A DNA stretch of 64,000 nucleotides, taken from assembly GCF_010093025.1 (NCBI RefSeq), contig NZ_CP048114.1, positions 1,054,001 through 1,118,000 of the forward strand, written 5' to 3'. This document shows, piece after piece, positions 54,301 through 61,767 of the stretch. Position 1 is the stretch's first letter. Each line of letters opens with the position of its first letter. This stretch comes from Edaphobacter sp. 12200R-103. Lineage in GTDB: Bacteria > Acidobacteriota > Terriglobia > Terriglobales > Acidobacteriaceae. The position numbers and the translations under genes are program-made. Under the pieces are notes generated by a model. It was given only the letters and a program-made list of their open reading frames with translations, was not told the DNA's origin and did not search any database.

Positions 54301-54951
54301 ATCCGGCGGAGGCATCACGACATATTGCGTCTGGTTCACGTAGTCTGCAATAGCCGCATTGTTATCGATACCGTCCAGCAGATAGTCGTTCTGGCCTCTT
54401 CGAGCACCGTTGGCGCTGAACGACCCGCTCGCAGAGAGCCCACGGGAGTCGGCCTGCGCGAAGGTTACGCCGGGCGCTGTCTGAGCAAGAAACGTGACGT
54501 TGCGTCCGTTGAGCGGAAGATCTGTAATGCTTCTGCTGTTGACGACTTGCTGGAGCGAGGACGTCTGGGTCTCCAGTAAAGGAGCTTCGGCGGCGACCTC
54601 TACGGACTGGCTGACCTCACCGATGTTCAGCAGAGCATCCACCTGCGCCGTGGTCTGCGCGCTGATCACAATCCCGGTACGCACGTAGCGCTCAAACCCC
54701 TGGCGTTCCACAGCAACCGAGTAGGCGCCGATTGCGACCGGAGAGAAGCTGAAATTGCCATCGCGGTCTGAAGTAGTCGTTCTCTCCACGCTGGTTCTCG
54801 CCTGGATGAGGCGAATCGTGGCATCGGGAATCCTTTGTTGTTGGCTATCCACAACCGTTCCGACGATGGCGCCGGTATCGACCTGCGCCATGCCAGGCGC
54901 AGCGAACACAATGAGAAACGTCAGGGCAAGAAAAAGCTTAAAAGTAGACAC
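51361..54951 (-). CDS. TonB-dependent receptor, Oar-like, paired with the sulfatase
   Basis: 1196 residues. The signal peptide (1-22, ending PGMAQ) is followed by a carboxypeptidase-regulatory domain ('GAIVGTVVDSQQQRIPDATI', 'GAYSVAVERQGFERYV'), a plug ('SRSITDLPLNGRNVTFLAQ', 'GSFSANGARRGQNDYLLDG') and a barrel with 'YVQDDWRISPKLTVNLGLRW' and 'LRAEAFNITNTPNF'. It ends in a hydrophobic/aromatic strand (AGKIYW). Predicted to import a large substrate across the outer membrane. The 333-base region upstream (54952-55284) holds no gene; a 10-base palindrome GACTCGAGTC at 55212 is the only motif noticed there. Confidence 0.93.
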   Translation of the reverse strand: MSTFKLFLALTFLIVFAAPGMAQVDTGAIVGTVVDSQQQRIPDATIRLIQARTSVERTTTSDRDGNFSFSPVAIGAYSVAVERQGFERYVRTGIVISAQTTAQVDALLNIGEVSQSVEVAAEAPLLETQTSSLQQVVNSRSITDLPLNGRNVTFLAQTAPGVTFAQADSRGLSASGSFSANGARRGQNDYLLDGIDNNAAIADYVNQTQYVVMPPPDALQEFVVQTNNYSAEFGHSAGAVLNVSTKSGGDRFHGSAWEFIRNQVLDARNYFATAPKKPAYRQNQFGFSIGGPVTIPKVYNGRGRTFFFFDYQGTRIAQADSKVTTVPTAAERNSGYTNFGDLIALQSGTRTDALGRVFPVGTVFDPATSRAVTAGAADPTSGLIAASTGFVRDPFYQGSLVGQKTFTGGTQKALLNQLPANRLSPSAIALLNLYPAPTGSGITNNFSAFPNATNNSDGFDLRIDQHFSERDSAFARYSYLNTDQINPGPFPGIADGQSSRPGNGATQAQNLAVSETHIFTPRLVNEARFGYSRIADIRSQPFANEVGVPEQYGIGGIPQFPGNGGLPLLTFGNLANLGQSGSLPSNKASDIIQISDNVTISRNRHVVRTGVLYQNIAYPTSTPSSSRGTFGFSGIYTSVVNQTDGSTDRAQFLLNPTASSVAGGIKNVGGADSVSASNFPLISNLKRWYIGAYVQDDWRISPKLTVNLGLRWEYYGVPHERDGRQANFIPGPDDPRVGAQFLIPESQVANVPVAFQALLAKDNIAFVTTRDITQGNAQKENFAPRFGFAYQPNTKLVIHGGFGLFYGGYENYGLSASPPANFPFNIATSYTAGNSVTPLTPDNSIGTLGNGLINVPLSPSTANLTNISLLGRQYSWQSAYSEAYNLQVQYQLSAKTVLKVAYAGSVSRHLQVPINTNTVDAVLPATANAQANSFFPDFARGGAFLSPSASTNYNGLQLDVTRRWGHDLTLDANYTFSKCLGDARDQLNNTIGSYRAPYIPGAGIGFDYALCDTDVRNIVHTSGVYELPLGHNQRYLTQGLASTVAGGWSLQWIATVQDGQPFTVPCSVTTAAGSGCNALKVPGESLYAGPHNAVHFLNAAAFANPSSSATGLAALGGSPTQATGPAYRRLDLSLFRKIALADQVQLELRAEAFNITNTPNFSAPGNLNFTSPATFASITSTRDNARQLQFAGKIYW

Positions 54952-55284
54952 GTTTGTCTCCAGAGTTCTCTAATGAAAACCGCGCACACCATCGCCCGTA
55001 TGGGAAGGTCAAATGACGTAGGTTTACGCAGTTCTAGCTATGCTGTTTGTTGGGAGAAAAGAGAAACGACGTTAGATATGGCAACAACAGAGACAAGCAA
55101 AACAGCCGGAAGAATGTACTCCTGGCTGGGGGCAGCCTACCGCCGCCACGCTTGTTTGTCTTCTATGGCTCATAAATGTCGATGACTGCGGTTGATCATA
55201 AGTGCAGACCCGACTCGAGTCAACTGTGGATGGATTTTGACGTTTGGCACTCTCTTCTGTAACGCCGGATACACCTTTCCCAAA

Positions 55285-55668
55285 CTATTGGGAAGAGGCT
55301 GGTGTGGATGCAGACGTCGGCGGCGCAGGCAAGGTGTAGATGACCTCACCCGGACGCGTATAGTGCAACTCTTCCCGCGCCTGGTGCTCTATGGCGTCGG
55401 GATCTTCCTTCAGTCTGTCGATGTGGGACTTCAACATCTCGTTTTCATGCTGAAGACTCTGCAGCTGTTTCTCAAAATGGCGAGTGTCCTGCAGCTTGCG
55501 CTGATAGGCCGTCAGGCCGTTCTGGCCAAATACCACGTGGTAGGCGACGCCAAGAGCAAGGAGCACGGCAGCTGCCGTCGCCCATCGTCTCCATCCCCCC
55601 ACGGCAAGAAGCCGCATCAAGATCCCACGGCTCCCCTGCTTCGCCTGATTTGTACCCGTAGCAGCCAT
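55285..55668 (-). CDS. FtsB/DivIC-type septum formation initiator
   Basis: 127 residues. A short cytoplasmic N-terminus, one membrane helix ('WATAAAVLLALGVAYHVVF') and a coiled coil ('FEKQLQSLQHENEMLKSHID') are followed by the conserved 'DPDAIEHQAREELHYTRPGEVIYTLP'-type end, split here as 'IEHQAREELHYTRPGE' and 'VIYTLP'. This is the FtsB/DivIC layout of the FtsQLB divisome complex. The C-terminal Pro/Ser/Thr tail is extra. It reads leftward toward the TonB receptor but is separated from it by 333 bases. Confidence 0.88.
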   Translation of the reverse strand: MAATGTNQAKQGSRGILMRLLAVGGWRRWATAAAVLLALGVAYHVVFGQNGLTAYQRKLQDTRHFEKQLQSLQHENEMLKSHIDRLKEDPDAIEHQAREELHYTRPGEVIYTLPAPPTSASTPASSQ

Positions 55669-55766
55669 ACCTAAAGAAAAGGAGAAATTTACGAAGCAAG
55701 GACGTCAAGTGGAAAACGACAGGCTGCATGGGACGTACCTAGTTCGTACTGTTTTTCGAGATATTT

Positions 55767-56285
55767 TTGCCTTTTCAGGTGTCTTCCAGACATGCATCCA
55801 CCAATCGGAGCGAATCGGCATGCACGAGCCTCCTGCGCTTGGTATGCTTTCACTTGGTGCATGTCCTCTTCCTGATCTCGATCGCTTCCCTCCTCGTGGT
55901 TATCGGGGCTGCTGCCGTTATTGTTCATCACATTCGCGCCAACCGAACCCGACAGAGGATGGCGCAAGCGCCGCCTGAACCCAGCTTCGCCGACCACCTG
56001 CAGTCGGCGGCCGAGTACGGTACGCCGCGATCCCAGAAGATCGTTGCCGCACAGTCCGCGCAGTCCATCAGCGCCCGCAAGGAATGGACATCGGAGGCGA
56101 AGACGAACTTACAGGACAGCCACGCACCGGTTCACGGACATCATCCCGGGCCCCATTTTATCCGGAGGTCGTCCGGAGGAGCGCAGCGGCAGGAGATTTC
56201 AGACACGGATATGATCCAAGCGGCGTCAGCACCCCACCTTCGGGTGGTCGCCGGAAACCATATTGCTTCTACGAAACAGAACTAG
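55767..56285 (+). CDS. Hypothetical single-pass membrane protein
   Basis: Up to 172 residues. A clear membrane helix (VLFLISIASLLVVIGAAAVIV) is followed by a basic stretch (HHIRANRTRQRM) and a low-complexity, His/Ala/Ser-rich tail. The first 30 or so residues are doubtful; TTG (55854) or GTG (55857) just before the helix are possible starts. It ends 19 bases before bioY. There is no recognisable family, and part of the frame may be non-coding. Confidence 0.45.
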   Translation: MPFQVSSRHASTNRSESACTSLLRLVCFHLVHVLFLISIASLLVVIGAAAVIVHHIRANRTRQRMAQAPPEPSFADHLQSAAEYGTPRSQKIVAAQSAQSISARKEWTSEAKTNLQDSHAPVHGHHPGPHFIRRSSGGAQRQEISDTDMIQAASAPHLRVVAGNHIASTKQN

Positions 56286-56304
56286 CGCGAAAGGATCTAC
56301 TTTC

Positions 56305-56898
56305 ATGCAGAACACACTTTCAACTTCCCCCACTTTGGCGCGACCCGCGCGTTTGTTAGCAACCTCACTTTCCGGCCGTGCAGCCGTTGTCGTCGGCGCT
56401 ACGCTCTTTGTTGCGGCTTGTGCCCACATCTCGATCCCACTTCCATTCACGCCTGTTCCCCTGACGCTCCAGAACTTCGCCGTGCTGCTGGTCGGGCTTC
56501 TGCTTGGCCCTACCGCCGGATTCGCAGCGATGGCGCTCTACCTGGCCGAAGGGGCCATGGGGCTGCCGGTCTTCAATCCCGGCGGTGCAGGAGGAGTTCT
56601 CCAGTTGCTTGGGCCCACGGGAGGCTATCTTCTCTCCTATCCCCTGGTCGCCGCCATGGCCGGCTGGGTGTTTCGTTCCGTTCCGCTAAAGTCGCTCTAC
56701 GGCCGCGCTGCATTGGCGGGCACCCTCGCCACCATTATCCTGTTCGCCGCCGGCTCTCTCTGGATGGCCCAGCTGCTTCACCTCAGCTCTTCTGCAGTGT
56801 GGACGATGACCATCACGCCGTTTCTTCCCGGCGAGATCGTAAAGATCGCCGCTGCCGCCGGTCTGGCAGCTTCCATCCGGAACTGGCGCCGCGCCTGA
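56305..56898 (+). CDS. bioY: BioY-type biotin transporter S component
   Basis: About 197 residues with six predicted membrane helices. 'AHISIPLPFTPVPLTLQNFA' and 'YLAEGAMGLPVFNPGGAGGV' are the BioY family signatures for biotin binding, and 'GPTGGYLLSYPLVAAMAGW' follows. It is the substrate-capture subunit of an ECF-type biotin importer; the energising EcfA/T genes are not in the window. AAAGGA precedes the ATG by about 10 bases. Confidence 0.93.
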   Translation: MQNTLSTSPTLARPARLLATSLSGRAAVVVGATLFVAACAHISIPLPFTPVPLTLQNFAVLLVGLLLGPTAGFAAMALYLAEGAMGLPVFNPGGAGGVLQLLGPTGGYLLSYPLVAAMAGWVFRSVPLKSLYGRAALAGTLATIILFAAGSLWMAQLLHLSSSAVWTMTITPFLPGEIVKIAAAAGLAASIRNWRRA

Positions 56899-56984
56899 GG
56901 CACTCACTTTCCCTGGGTTGACGCCCGTATGGCGCAATCCGTTCTTTTGGAAAATATCGATTTTACAGAAGGAACCTTCGCATC

Positions 56985-57839
56985 ATGACCGCCCCGCAGA
57001 CAGCAGTGCAAGAGATCAGCATCGCCCACAGTCCCGACTCCGATGACGCATTTATGTTTTATGGCCTTGCCACCAACAAGGTACGCGTGCCGGGATACAA
57101 GTTCACCCATGTGCTGACCGATATCGAAACGCTCAACCACAAGGCGATCAACGAAGCCTTCTACGACATCACGGCCATCTCCTTCCACGCTTATCCTTAC
57201 CTGCAGGACAGCTACACCCTGATGGCGTGCGGCGGCAGCGTAGGCGAGGGTTACGGTCCGATGATCGTGGCCAATCCCAAACTCACGCTGGCTGAGGCAC
57301 AGAAGACGCGCATCGCGGTTCCGGGAACGCTGACGACGGCCTTTCTTGCCCTCCGGCTCTTTGCACCCGATATTGAGTACACCGTGGTCCCCTTTGACAA
57401 GATCATTCCCGCGATAACTGCGGGAGAGTTCGACGCCGGGCTGATCATTCATGAAGGCCAGCTGACCTACGCCAACGATGGCCTGGTTAAGCTGCTCGAT
57501 CTTGGTCAGTGGTGGCGTGAACAGACCAATCTTCCGCTTCCGCTGGGAGGCAACGCCATTCGCCGCTCGCTGGGGCAGGACACCATGCTGATGGCGACCA
57601 ATGCGTTGCGTGACAGCATTCAGCATGCCCTCGATCACCGCGAAGAGGCGCTCGCCTATGCCATGCAGTTCGCCCGCGATCTTGACCCGAACCTGGCGAA
57701 CCGCTTCGTCGGAATGTACGTGAATGAGCGCACCTTGAACTACGGCGATGACGGCCGCAAGGCTATTCGCAAGCTGCTGGAGATGGGATACGATCGCGGA
57801 ATCATCCCGCACCGCGCCAACGTCGACTTCGTCGGCTGA
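56985..57839 (+). CDS. mqnD: MqnD-like menaquinone biosynthesis protein (futalosine pathway)
   Basis: 284 residues with a periplasmic-binding-protein type II fold but no signal peptide. 'ISIAHSPDSDDAFMFYGLA' at the start, 'DIETLNHKAINEAFYDITAI' and 'EFDAGLIIHEGQLTYA' fit the MqnA/MqnD family; the last matches MqnD best. MqnD converts cyclic dehypoxanthinyl futalosine to 1,4-dihydroxy-6-naphthoate. The first motif differs from the SPCPND of many MqnD proteins, so MqnA or another family member is possible. A perfect hairpin follows the stop. Confidence 0.85.
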   Translation: MTAPQTAVQEISIAHSPDSDDAFMFYGLATNKVRVPGYKFTHVLTDIETLNHKAINEAFYDITAISFHAYPYLQDSYTLMACGGSVGEGYGPMIVANPKLTLAEAQKTRIAVPGTLTTAFLALRLFAPDIEYTVVPFDKIIPAITAGEFDAGLIIHEGQLTYANDGLVKLLDLGQWWREQTNLPLPLGGNAIRRSLGQDTMLMATNALRDSIQHALDHREEALAYAMQFARDLDPNLANRFVGMYVNERTLNYGDDGRKAIRKLLEMGYDRGIIPHRANVDFVG

Positions 57840-57852
57840 TTTGCTGAAAGAT

Positions 57853-57895
57853 CAGCCTGCAGGACACGCACAAATCCTGCAGGCTGTGTTATCTT
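57853..57895 (+). terminator. Terminator hairpin after mqnD
   Basis: CAGCCTGCAGGA (57853-57864) pairs perfectly with TCCTGCAGGCTG (57875-57886), followed by TGTTATCTT. The 12-bp stem is strong but the T-run is interrupted. Confidence 0.7.
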
Positions 57896-57967
57896 AAAAA
57901 AGTCGAGTGATTGAGCCGCAAGGCTCTCGCTGGACGATCCTCTCCCCCGAGGAAATGCAGCAGACCT

Positions 57968-58043
57968 GGACGCGTAGCTCAACTGGCAGAGCATTCGACT
58001 CTTAATCGACAGGTTGAAGGTTCGATTCCTTCCGCGTCCACCA
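57968..58043 (+). tRNA. tRNA-Lys (anticodon CTT)
   Basis: 76 bases with CCA encoded. The acceptor stem GGACGCG pairs with CGCGTCC, the D-arm is GCTC/GAGC, and the anticodon loop CTCTTAA gives anticodon CTT (Lys, AAG codons). The T-arm GAAGG/CCTTC encloses TTCGATT. The outermost anticodon-stem pair is a mismatch. Its 3' half is repeated imperfectly at 59516-59568. Confidence 0.95.
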
Positions 58044-58047
58044 TCTA
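57996..58047 (+). repeat. attL-like direct repeat: 3' half of tRNA-Lys
   Basis: From the anticodon stem through CCATCTA this segment recurs at 59516-59568 with four substitutions and a one-base insertion. A direct repeat of a tRNA 3' end is the usual footprint of site-specific integration into a tRNA gene. The 350 bases after the tRNA (58044-58393) show no gene. Confidence 0.65.
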
Positions 58048-58393
58048 CTAAATTAATACGATAACTAAAGCACATGCCTCGTGCGGAAGATCGTCAAGTG
58101 AGGGCAATATAGCGCGTTTCAGGCATACACTGGCACACTTTTGACGTCCCGATTGAAGTAGTGGTGCGACTGCCGGGAAGAGAAGGCGAGGAGGTAGGCT
58201 CCGAAGAGGCCGTGTTTGCTTCTATGGCAGAAATAAACTGACTACCAAAGGACCACTGAGTCTAACGCTACGCAGAAGGCTAAGGATTCTCCTCCAGCAT
58301 TGTTGAACCATCCCCATGCATAACAACGATAAGGGGCAAGAGATGAGCATTTACGGCTGCAATGTCCGTTTGAACCTCAGAGTTGCCAGAGCG

Positions 58394-59044
58394 TCATATA
58401 TTTTGTAAAACCATGGCCTTGACCTTAGCCAGCACACCCTTGGCAATCGCAGCATGGCCGGAGTCGTTCGGGTGACTCGCTACATCCTTCCTGTCATATG
58501 GTCCGCCCCACCCGCTATTTTGCTTGTCCGCTGAGATATCGCACAAGTTCACGAAGGGGAGGCCGCGTTCTCTGCATAGGCTGCCAGAATAGTCGCTCTT
58601 GTCTTTACTGAACCAATCACCTAAGACGATGCGAGGGCAGGCGTAGAAGTCAAGAAGCTGAGGATAATATTCACGGAACTGCCGATCAAAAGTGTCATTC
58701 TCGCCGCCCTGGATGATGACCATATCAGGGGCAAGATTGCGCACCTGAATGTATTCGAGGATTTCGCGCAGCCTGCCATTGCCACCGTTGTTGTAGAGAG
58801 CTTCGGCGGGCCTGGTGATCTCTTCCTGCAGGCCTTTTGAGACTAGGTGCACATAATCGTTTTCGGGCCTGCTGGCCGCCATGCCGCTGGATACGTCCCA
58901 TACACCTTTCAGCTGGCCATGAATCATTAGCGAATCGCCGATAAATAGGACTTTGAAGGCGTCCGGAGGGAATGGCCGGCTATTTATGAAGTCAAGCTGA
59001 GAAGTGGTGTCCGCAGAATTTAGACGACGTCGCAGGAAATTCAT
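58394..59044 (-). CDS. SGNH/GDSL-family hydrolase
   Basis: About 216 residues. The SGNH blocks are visible: block I 'VLFIGDSLMIHG' (nucleophile Ser), a Gly and Asn in 'YNNGGNGRLRE', 'IIQGGENDTFD' (block III GxND) and 'ASHPNDSGHAAIA' (block V, catalytic His). Such enzymes are esterases or lipases, often deacetylating glycans. There is no signal peptide, so it may act in the cytoplasm. The ATG at 59044 is preferred over a GTG at 59053. It is the only clear gene inside the islet between the two tRNA 3'-end copies. Confidence 0.85.
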   Translation of the reverse strand: MNFLRRRLNSADTTSQLDFINSRPFPPDAFKVLFIGDSLMIHGQLKGVWDVSSGMAASRPENDYVHLVSKGLQEEITRPAEALYNNGGNGRLREILEYIQVRNLAPDMVIIQGGENDTFDRQFREYYPQLLDFYACPRIVLGDWFSKDKSDYSGSLCRERGLPFVNLCDISADKQNSGWGGPYDRKDVASHPNDSGHAAIAKGVLAKVKAMVLQNI

Positions 59045-59515
59045 ATGTGGCACAACAATGGTATATGGCTACCAGTTCCAGTTCAAATGACGCTCTAGCG
59101 TGAGGACGGGAGGGCTATAACTCCCTGCCTTTCCCATGAATATTACTGCCAGACAGTTCGTGGCATGAGAGACCGAGTTCGGCAGATGCTGTTCGTCTGG
59201 GCAGCGGGAGAACGTCGGGATGAGTCTTCCCTTCTCGCTTCAACTGCGGCCACCTAACCACCATCTCCAAGCGGCCCGGTCCAGAGCTACCATCGATCCC
59301 TGAACCGTACCTCACTCCGCGCATCAGACCTATGGGCCGAACATGCTCGGGCAACATCCTCGCCGGCTCAAAGTCTATGGGGCACGTCAGAGTGAAGTCG
59401 GCGGCAACTAACCAACACCCGGATACAGCCATTCTCCTTGATGCAGTCAATGGAAATAGTCAGCGCACTTTTTTGAAAGATGGAGAAACGACGATGGTTG
59501 AAGACACGAAAAAAA

Positions 59516-59568
59516 CGATTCTTAATCGAACAGGCTGAAGGTTCGATTTCTTCCGCGTCGACCATCTA
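59516..59568 (+). repeat. attR-like degenerate tRNA-Lys 3' end
   Basis: Copy of the tRNA-Lys 3' half (57996-58047) lying 5 bases before the phospholipase stop codon. It cannot form a full tRNA because the acceptor 5' strand and D-arm are missing. The gap 59054-59573 contains no gene I can support; two short overlapping frames there look random. Confidence 0.65.
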
Positions 59569-59573
59569 ATTGC

Positions 59574-61685
59574 TCATCCACCAGATCGCAGAGGATCGCT
59601 CGTCCCGGGCTTTCCGTTCTCAGCGTGGCCGGCGAAGCGGCGCAGATAGTTCTCGTTCCCCACAGTCGTTACGCTGACGTCATACCATCGGCATTCTGTT
59701 GGAAGATCGATGTGCATGTTAGTCTCGGCGTTCGCGGCGAGATTCTGGTCGGTTGCGAACTTCGTATACCCCTCAGAAATATTGAGCCTTACCGGTGTAT
59801 CGGAAGGATTACGCAACGTTAGCTTGAGTGAGCCCCCGGATGAGTCGAGTTCTAGATGCACAACTGGCTCCTGCGACCCGCTGGTTCCCTTCTGCTGCAC
59901 GTAATAGCCGTTCGGACCATGGAGTACAAGATCGAAGGGATGGCCCGAGGCGTACGTCCAGTGATCGGTGAGCCTGTTGCCTGCGGAGACGGTATAGCGC
60001 CGCGGATCGTTCGCAGGCAGGATGCGGTCGTAGACGTAAAACGCTATTCCTGCGGAGCCTTTGTTGTTGAAGTCAAGCGTGACGCGATCGGATTCGACGC
60101 GACATGCGGTCTCAAGCGAATAAGGCAGAGCACGCGCGGGACGGGTTCCGGACTCCTGCACGGGCATGGCCTGCGGCTCGGGCACGCTGTAGGGCCGATG
60201 CAGCGATTGAATGGGCTTTGGCGCCGGGAAGGACTTGTTACTGACGACAGGGTTCTGCGAGAAGTCGAAGGCTGCAGTGAGATCGCCGCAGATGGAACGG
60301 CGCCACGCGCTGATGTTGGGTTCGTGGACGTTGAATCGCTTCTCTAAAAACTGAATGACCGAGGTATGGTCGAACAGTTCGGAGCAGACCCAGCCCCCGG
60401 TGCTCCACGGCGAGATGACCAGCATGGGCACGCGGGGCCCAAGGCCAATGGGCTGGATGCCGCCAGGATCGGCATCCGGAATGATAGGTCGACGCTCGTG
60501 CGGATACTTCGTCATATCGATGAACTCATCGCTGAGGCTGGCTAGGAGATCGTCAGAGACGAGGCCGTGTCTGTTACGCTCCTGACTCTTCGGCGGCATG
60601 GGCGGAACGATGTGATCGAAGAGGCCGTCATTCTCGTCATAATTGATGAGGAAGACCGTCTTCGACCAGACCTCGGGATTCGAGGTCAGCGCATCGAGTA
60701 CAAGCGAGATATAGTGCGCGCCGTCGGTCGGCGAGGCCTCGGGGTGCTCTGAGTATTTGTATGGCGCTACGACCCAGGTGACCTGCGCGAGCTTGCCGCT
60801 CTGCACATCTTCCTTGAAGCCTACAAGCGTGCGGTTGGTGACACCCTTCTGCACCAGTGGGCCATTGGGGTTTGCGCCCTCCTGCACCTGATAGCGCGCG
60901 AAAAACTCGAGCGAGTTATCGGTGTAATTATCGGTTGGAGTTCCGGGCTCACCACTGCCGCCTTGATAGACTTTCCACGAGATGCCCGCTTTTTCGAGCC
61001 GCTCGGTGTACGTGGTCCACGTATAGCCGTTCGTCTTGTGGCGCTCGTCGAAGCCGGGGCCGTTCGCTTTTGTGCCATAGACGTTCTGCGCGTCGATCGT
61101 GCCCGACCACATATAGATACGGTTGGGGCAGGTGTTGGAGTGGATAGAGCAGTGATAGGCATCGCAGATCGTAAAGGCATCAGCCAGAGCATAGTGGAAA
61201 CTGACATCCTGACGCTTGAGATAGCCCATCGTCATAACGTCCTGCTTCTGGTTAACCCACTGGTTCCAGTGGCCATTGTTCCAGGCAAGGTGGCCTGTGC
61301 TCCAGCCATGATCGGTTCCGGCCTGGAACTCCGTTGTCTGCTTGGGATTGATATAGAAGGGCAGGACATGCTTGGCGGCGGGTGAGAGGCCGCGATCGTG
61401 GTAGTGCTTGGTCTTGACTTCAGCGACGGGCTGATACCAGATGGGTTTGCCGTCGGGCAGCAGTGCAGGGCGGGGATCGCTGAAGCCACGCACGCCGCGC
61501 AGCGTGCCGAAGTAATGGTCGAAGGAGCGATTCTCCTGCATAAGAATGACGATGTGCTCGACGTCCTGAATGGTGCCGGTGCGTCGCGCCGCGGGGATGG
61601 CGAGTGCTCTCTGAATAGCCGGTGGCATAAAGGAGGCTCCGGCAGTGGCCGCCGCCAATCTTAGAAAATCTCTTCTCGTCTTCAT
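59574..61685 (-). CDS. Tat-exported phospholipase C (phosphocholine-type)
   Basis: 703 residues. A twin-arginine signal (TRRDFLRLAAATAGA) is followed by the bacterial phospholipase C/acid phosphatase AcpA fold: 'HIVILMQENRSFDHYFGTLR' (metal-binding Glu-Asn), 'SIHSNTCPNRIYMWSGT', 'FLINYDENDGLFDHIVPP' and 'PWSTGGWVCSELFDHTSV'. C-terminal DUF756-type beta domains follow (about 500-690). Length and order fit phosphocholine-specific phospholipase C, which hydrolyses phosphatidylcholine or sphingomyelin; the acidobacterial substrate is unproven. It lies downstream of a TonB receptor on the same strand, with a hairpin between them. Confidence 0.92.
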   Translation of the reverse strand: MKTRRDFLRLAAATAGASFMPPAIQRALAIPAARRTGTIQDVEHIVILMQENRSFDHYFGTLRGVRGFSDPRPALLPDGKPIWYQPVAEVKTKHYHDRGLSPAAKHVLPFYINPKQTTEFQAGTDHGWSTGHLAWNNGHWNQWVNQKQDVMTMGYLKRQDVSFHYALADAFTICDAYHCSIHSNTCPNRIYMWSGTIDAQNVYGTKANGPGFDERHKTNGYTWTTYTERLEKAGISWKVYQGGSGEPGTPTDNYTDNSLEFFARYQVQEGANPNGPLVQKGVTNRTLVGFKEDVQSGKLAQVTWVVAPYKYSEHPEASPTDGAHYISLVLDALTSNPEVWSKTVFLINYDENDGLFDHIVPPMPPKSQERNRHGLVSDDLLASLSDEFIDMTKYPHERRPIIPDADPGGIQPIGLGPRVPMLVISPWSTGGWVCSELFDHTSVIQFLEKRFNVHEPNISAWRRSICGDLTAAFDFSQNPVVSNKSFPAPKPIQSLHRPYSVPEPQAMPVQESGTRPARALPYSLETACRVESDRVTLDFNNKGSAGIAFYVYDRILPANDPRRYTVSAGNRLTDHWTYASGHPFDLVLHGPNGYYVQQKGTSGSQEPVVHLELDSSGGSLKLTLRNPSDTPVRLNISEGYTKFATDQNLAANAETNMHIDLPTECRWYDVSVTTVGNENYLRRFAGHAENGKPGTSDPLRSGG

Positions 61686-61707
61686 CTGTTCTTTCTTTCG
61701 TACAAGG

Positions 61708-61747
61708 CACTGAGGGAACCGGTCATGGGATGCCGGTTCCCTCAGTG
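61708..61747. terminator. 15-bp perfect stem-loop between TonB receptor and phospholipase genes
   Basis: CACTGAGGGAACCGG (61708-61722) pairs perfectly with CCGGTTCCCTCAGTG (61733-61747) around 10 bases. It lies just after the receptor stop at 61768 on the minus strand. There is no T-run on that strand, so it may stabilise or attenuate rather than terminate. Confidence 0.55.
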
Positions 61748-61767
61748 TTCTTAGTATTTCAGGTTCT

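Noticed and set aside
55689..55997. Minus-strand frame of 102 codons upstream of ftsB
   Set aside because: It is antisense to a frame with a clear membrane helix and has a random composition.
59115..59538. Two short overlapping frames on opposite strands in the islet
   Set aside because: Neither shows a domain or start signals; they may be decayed remnants but cannot be supported as genes.
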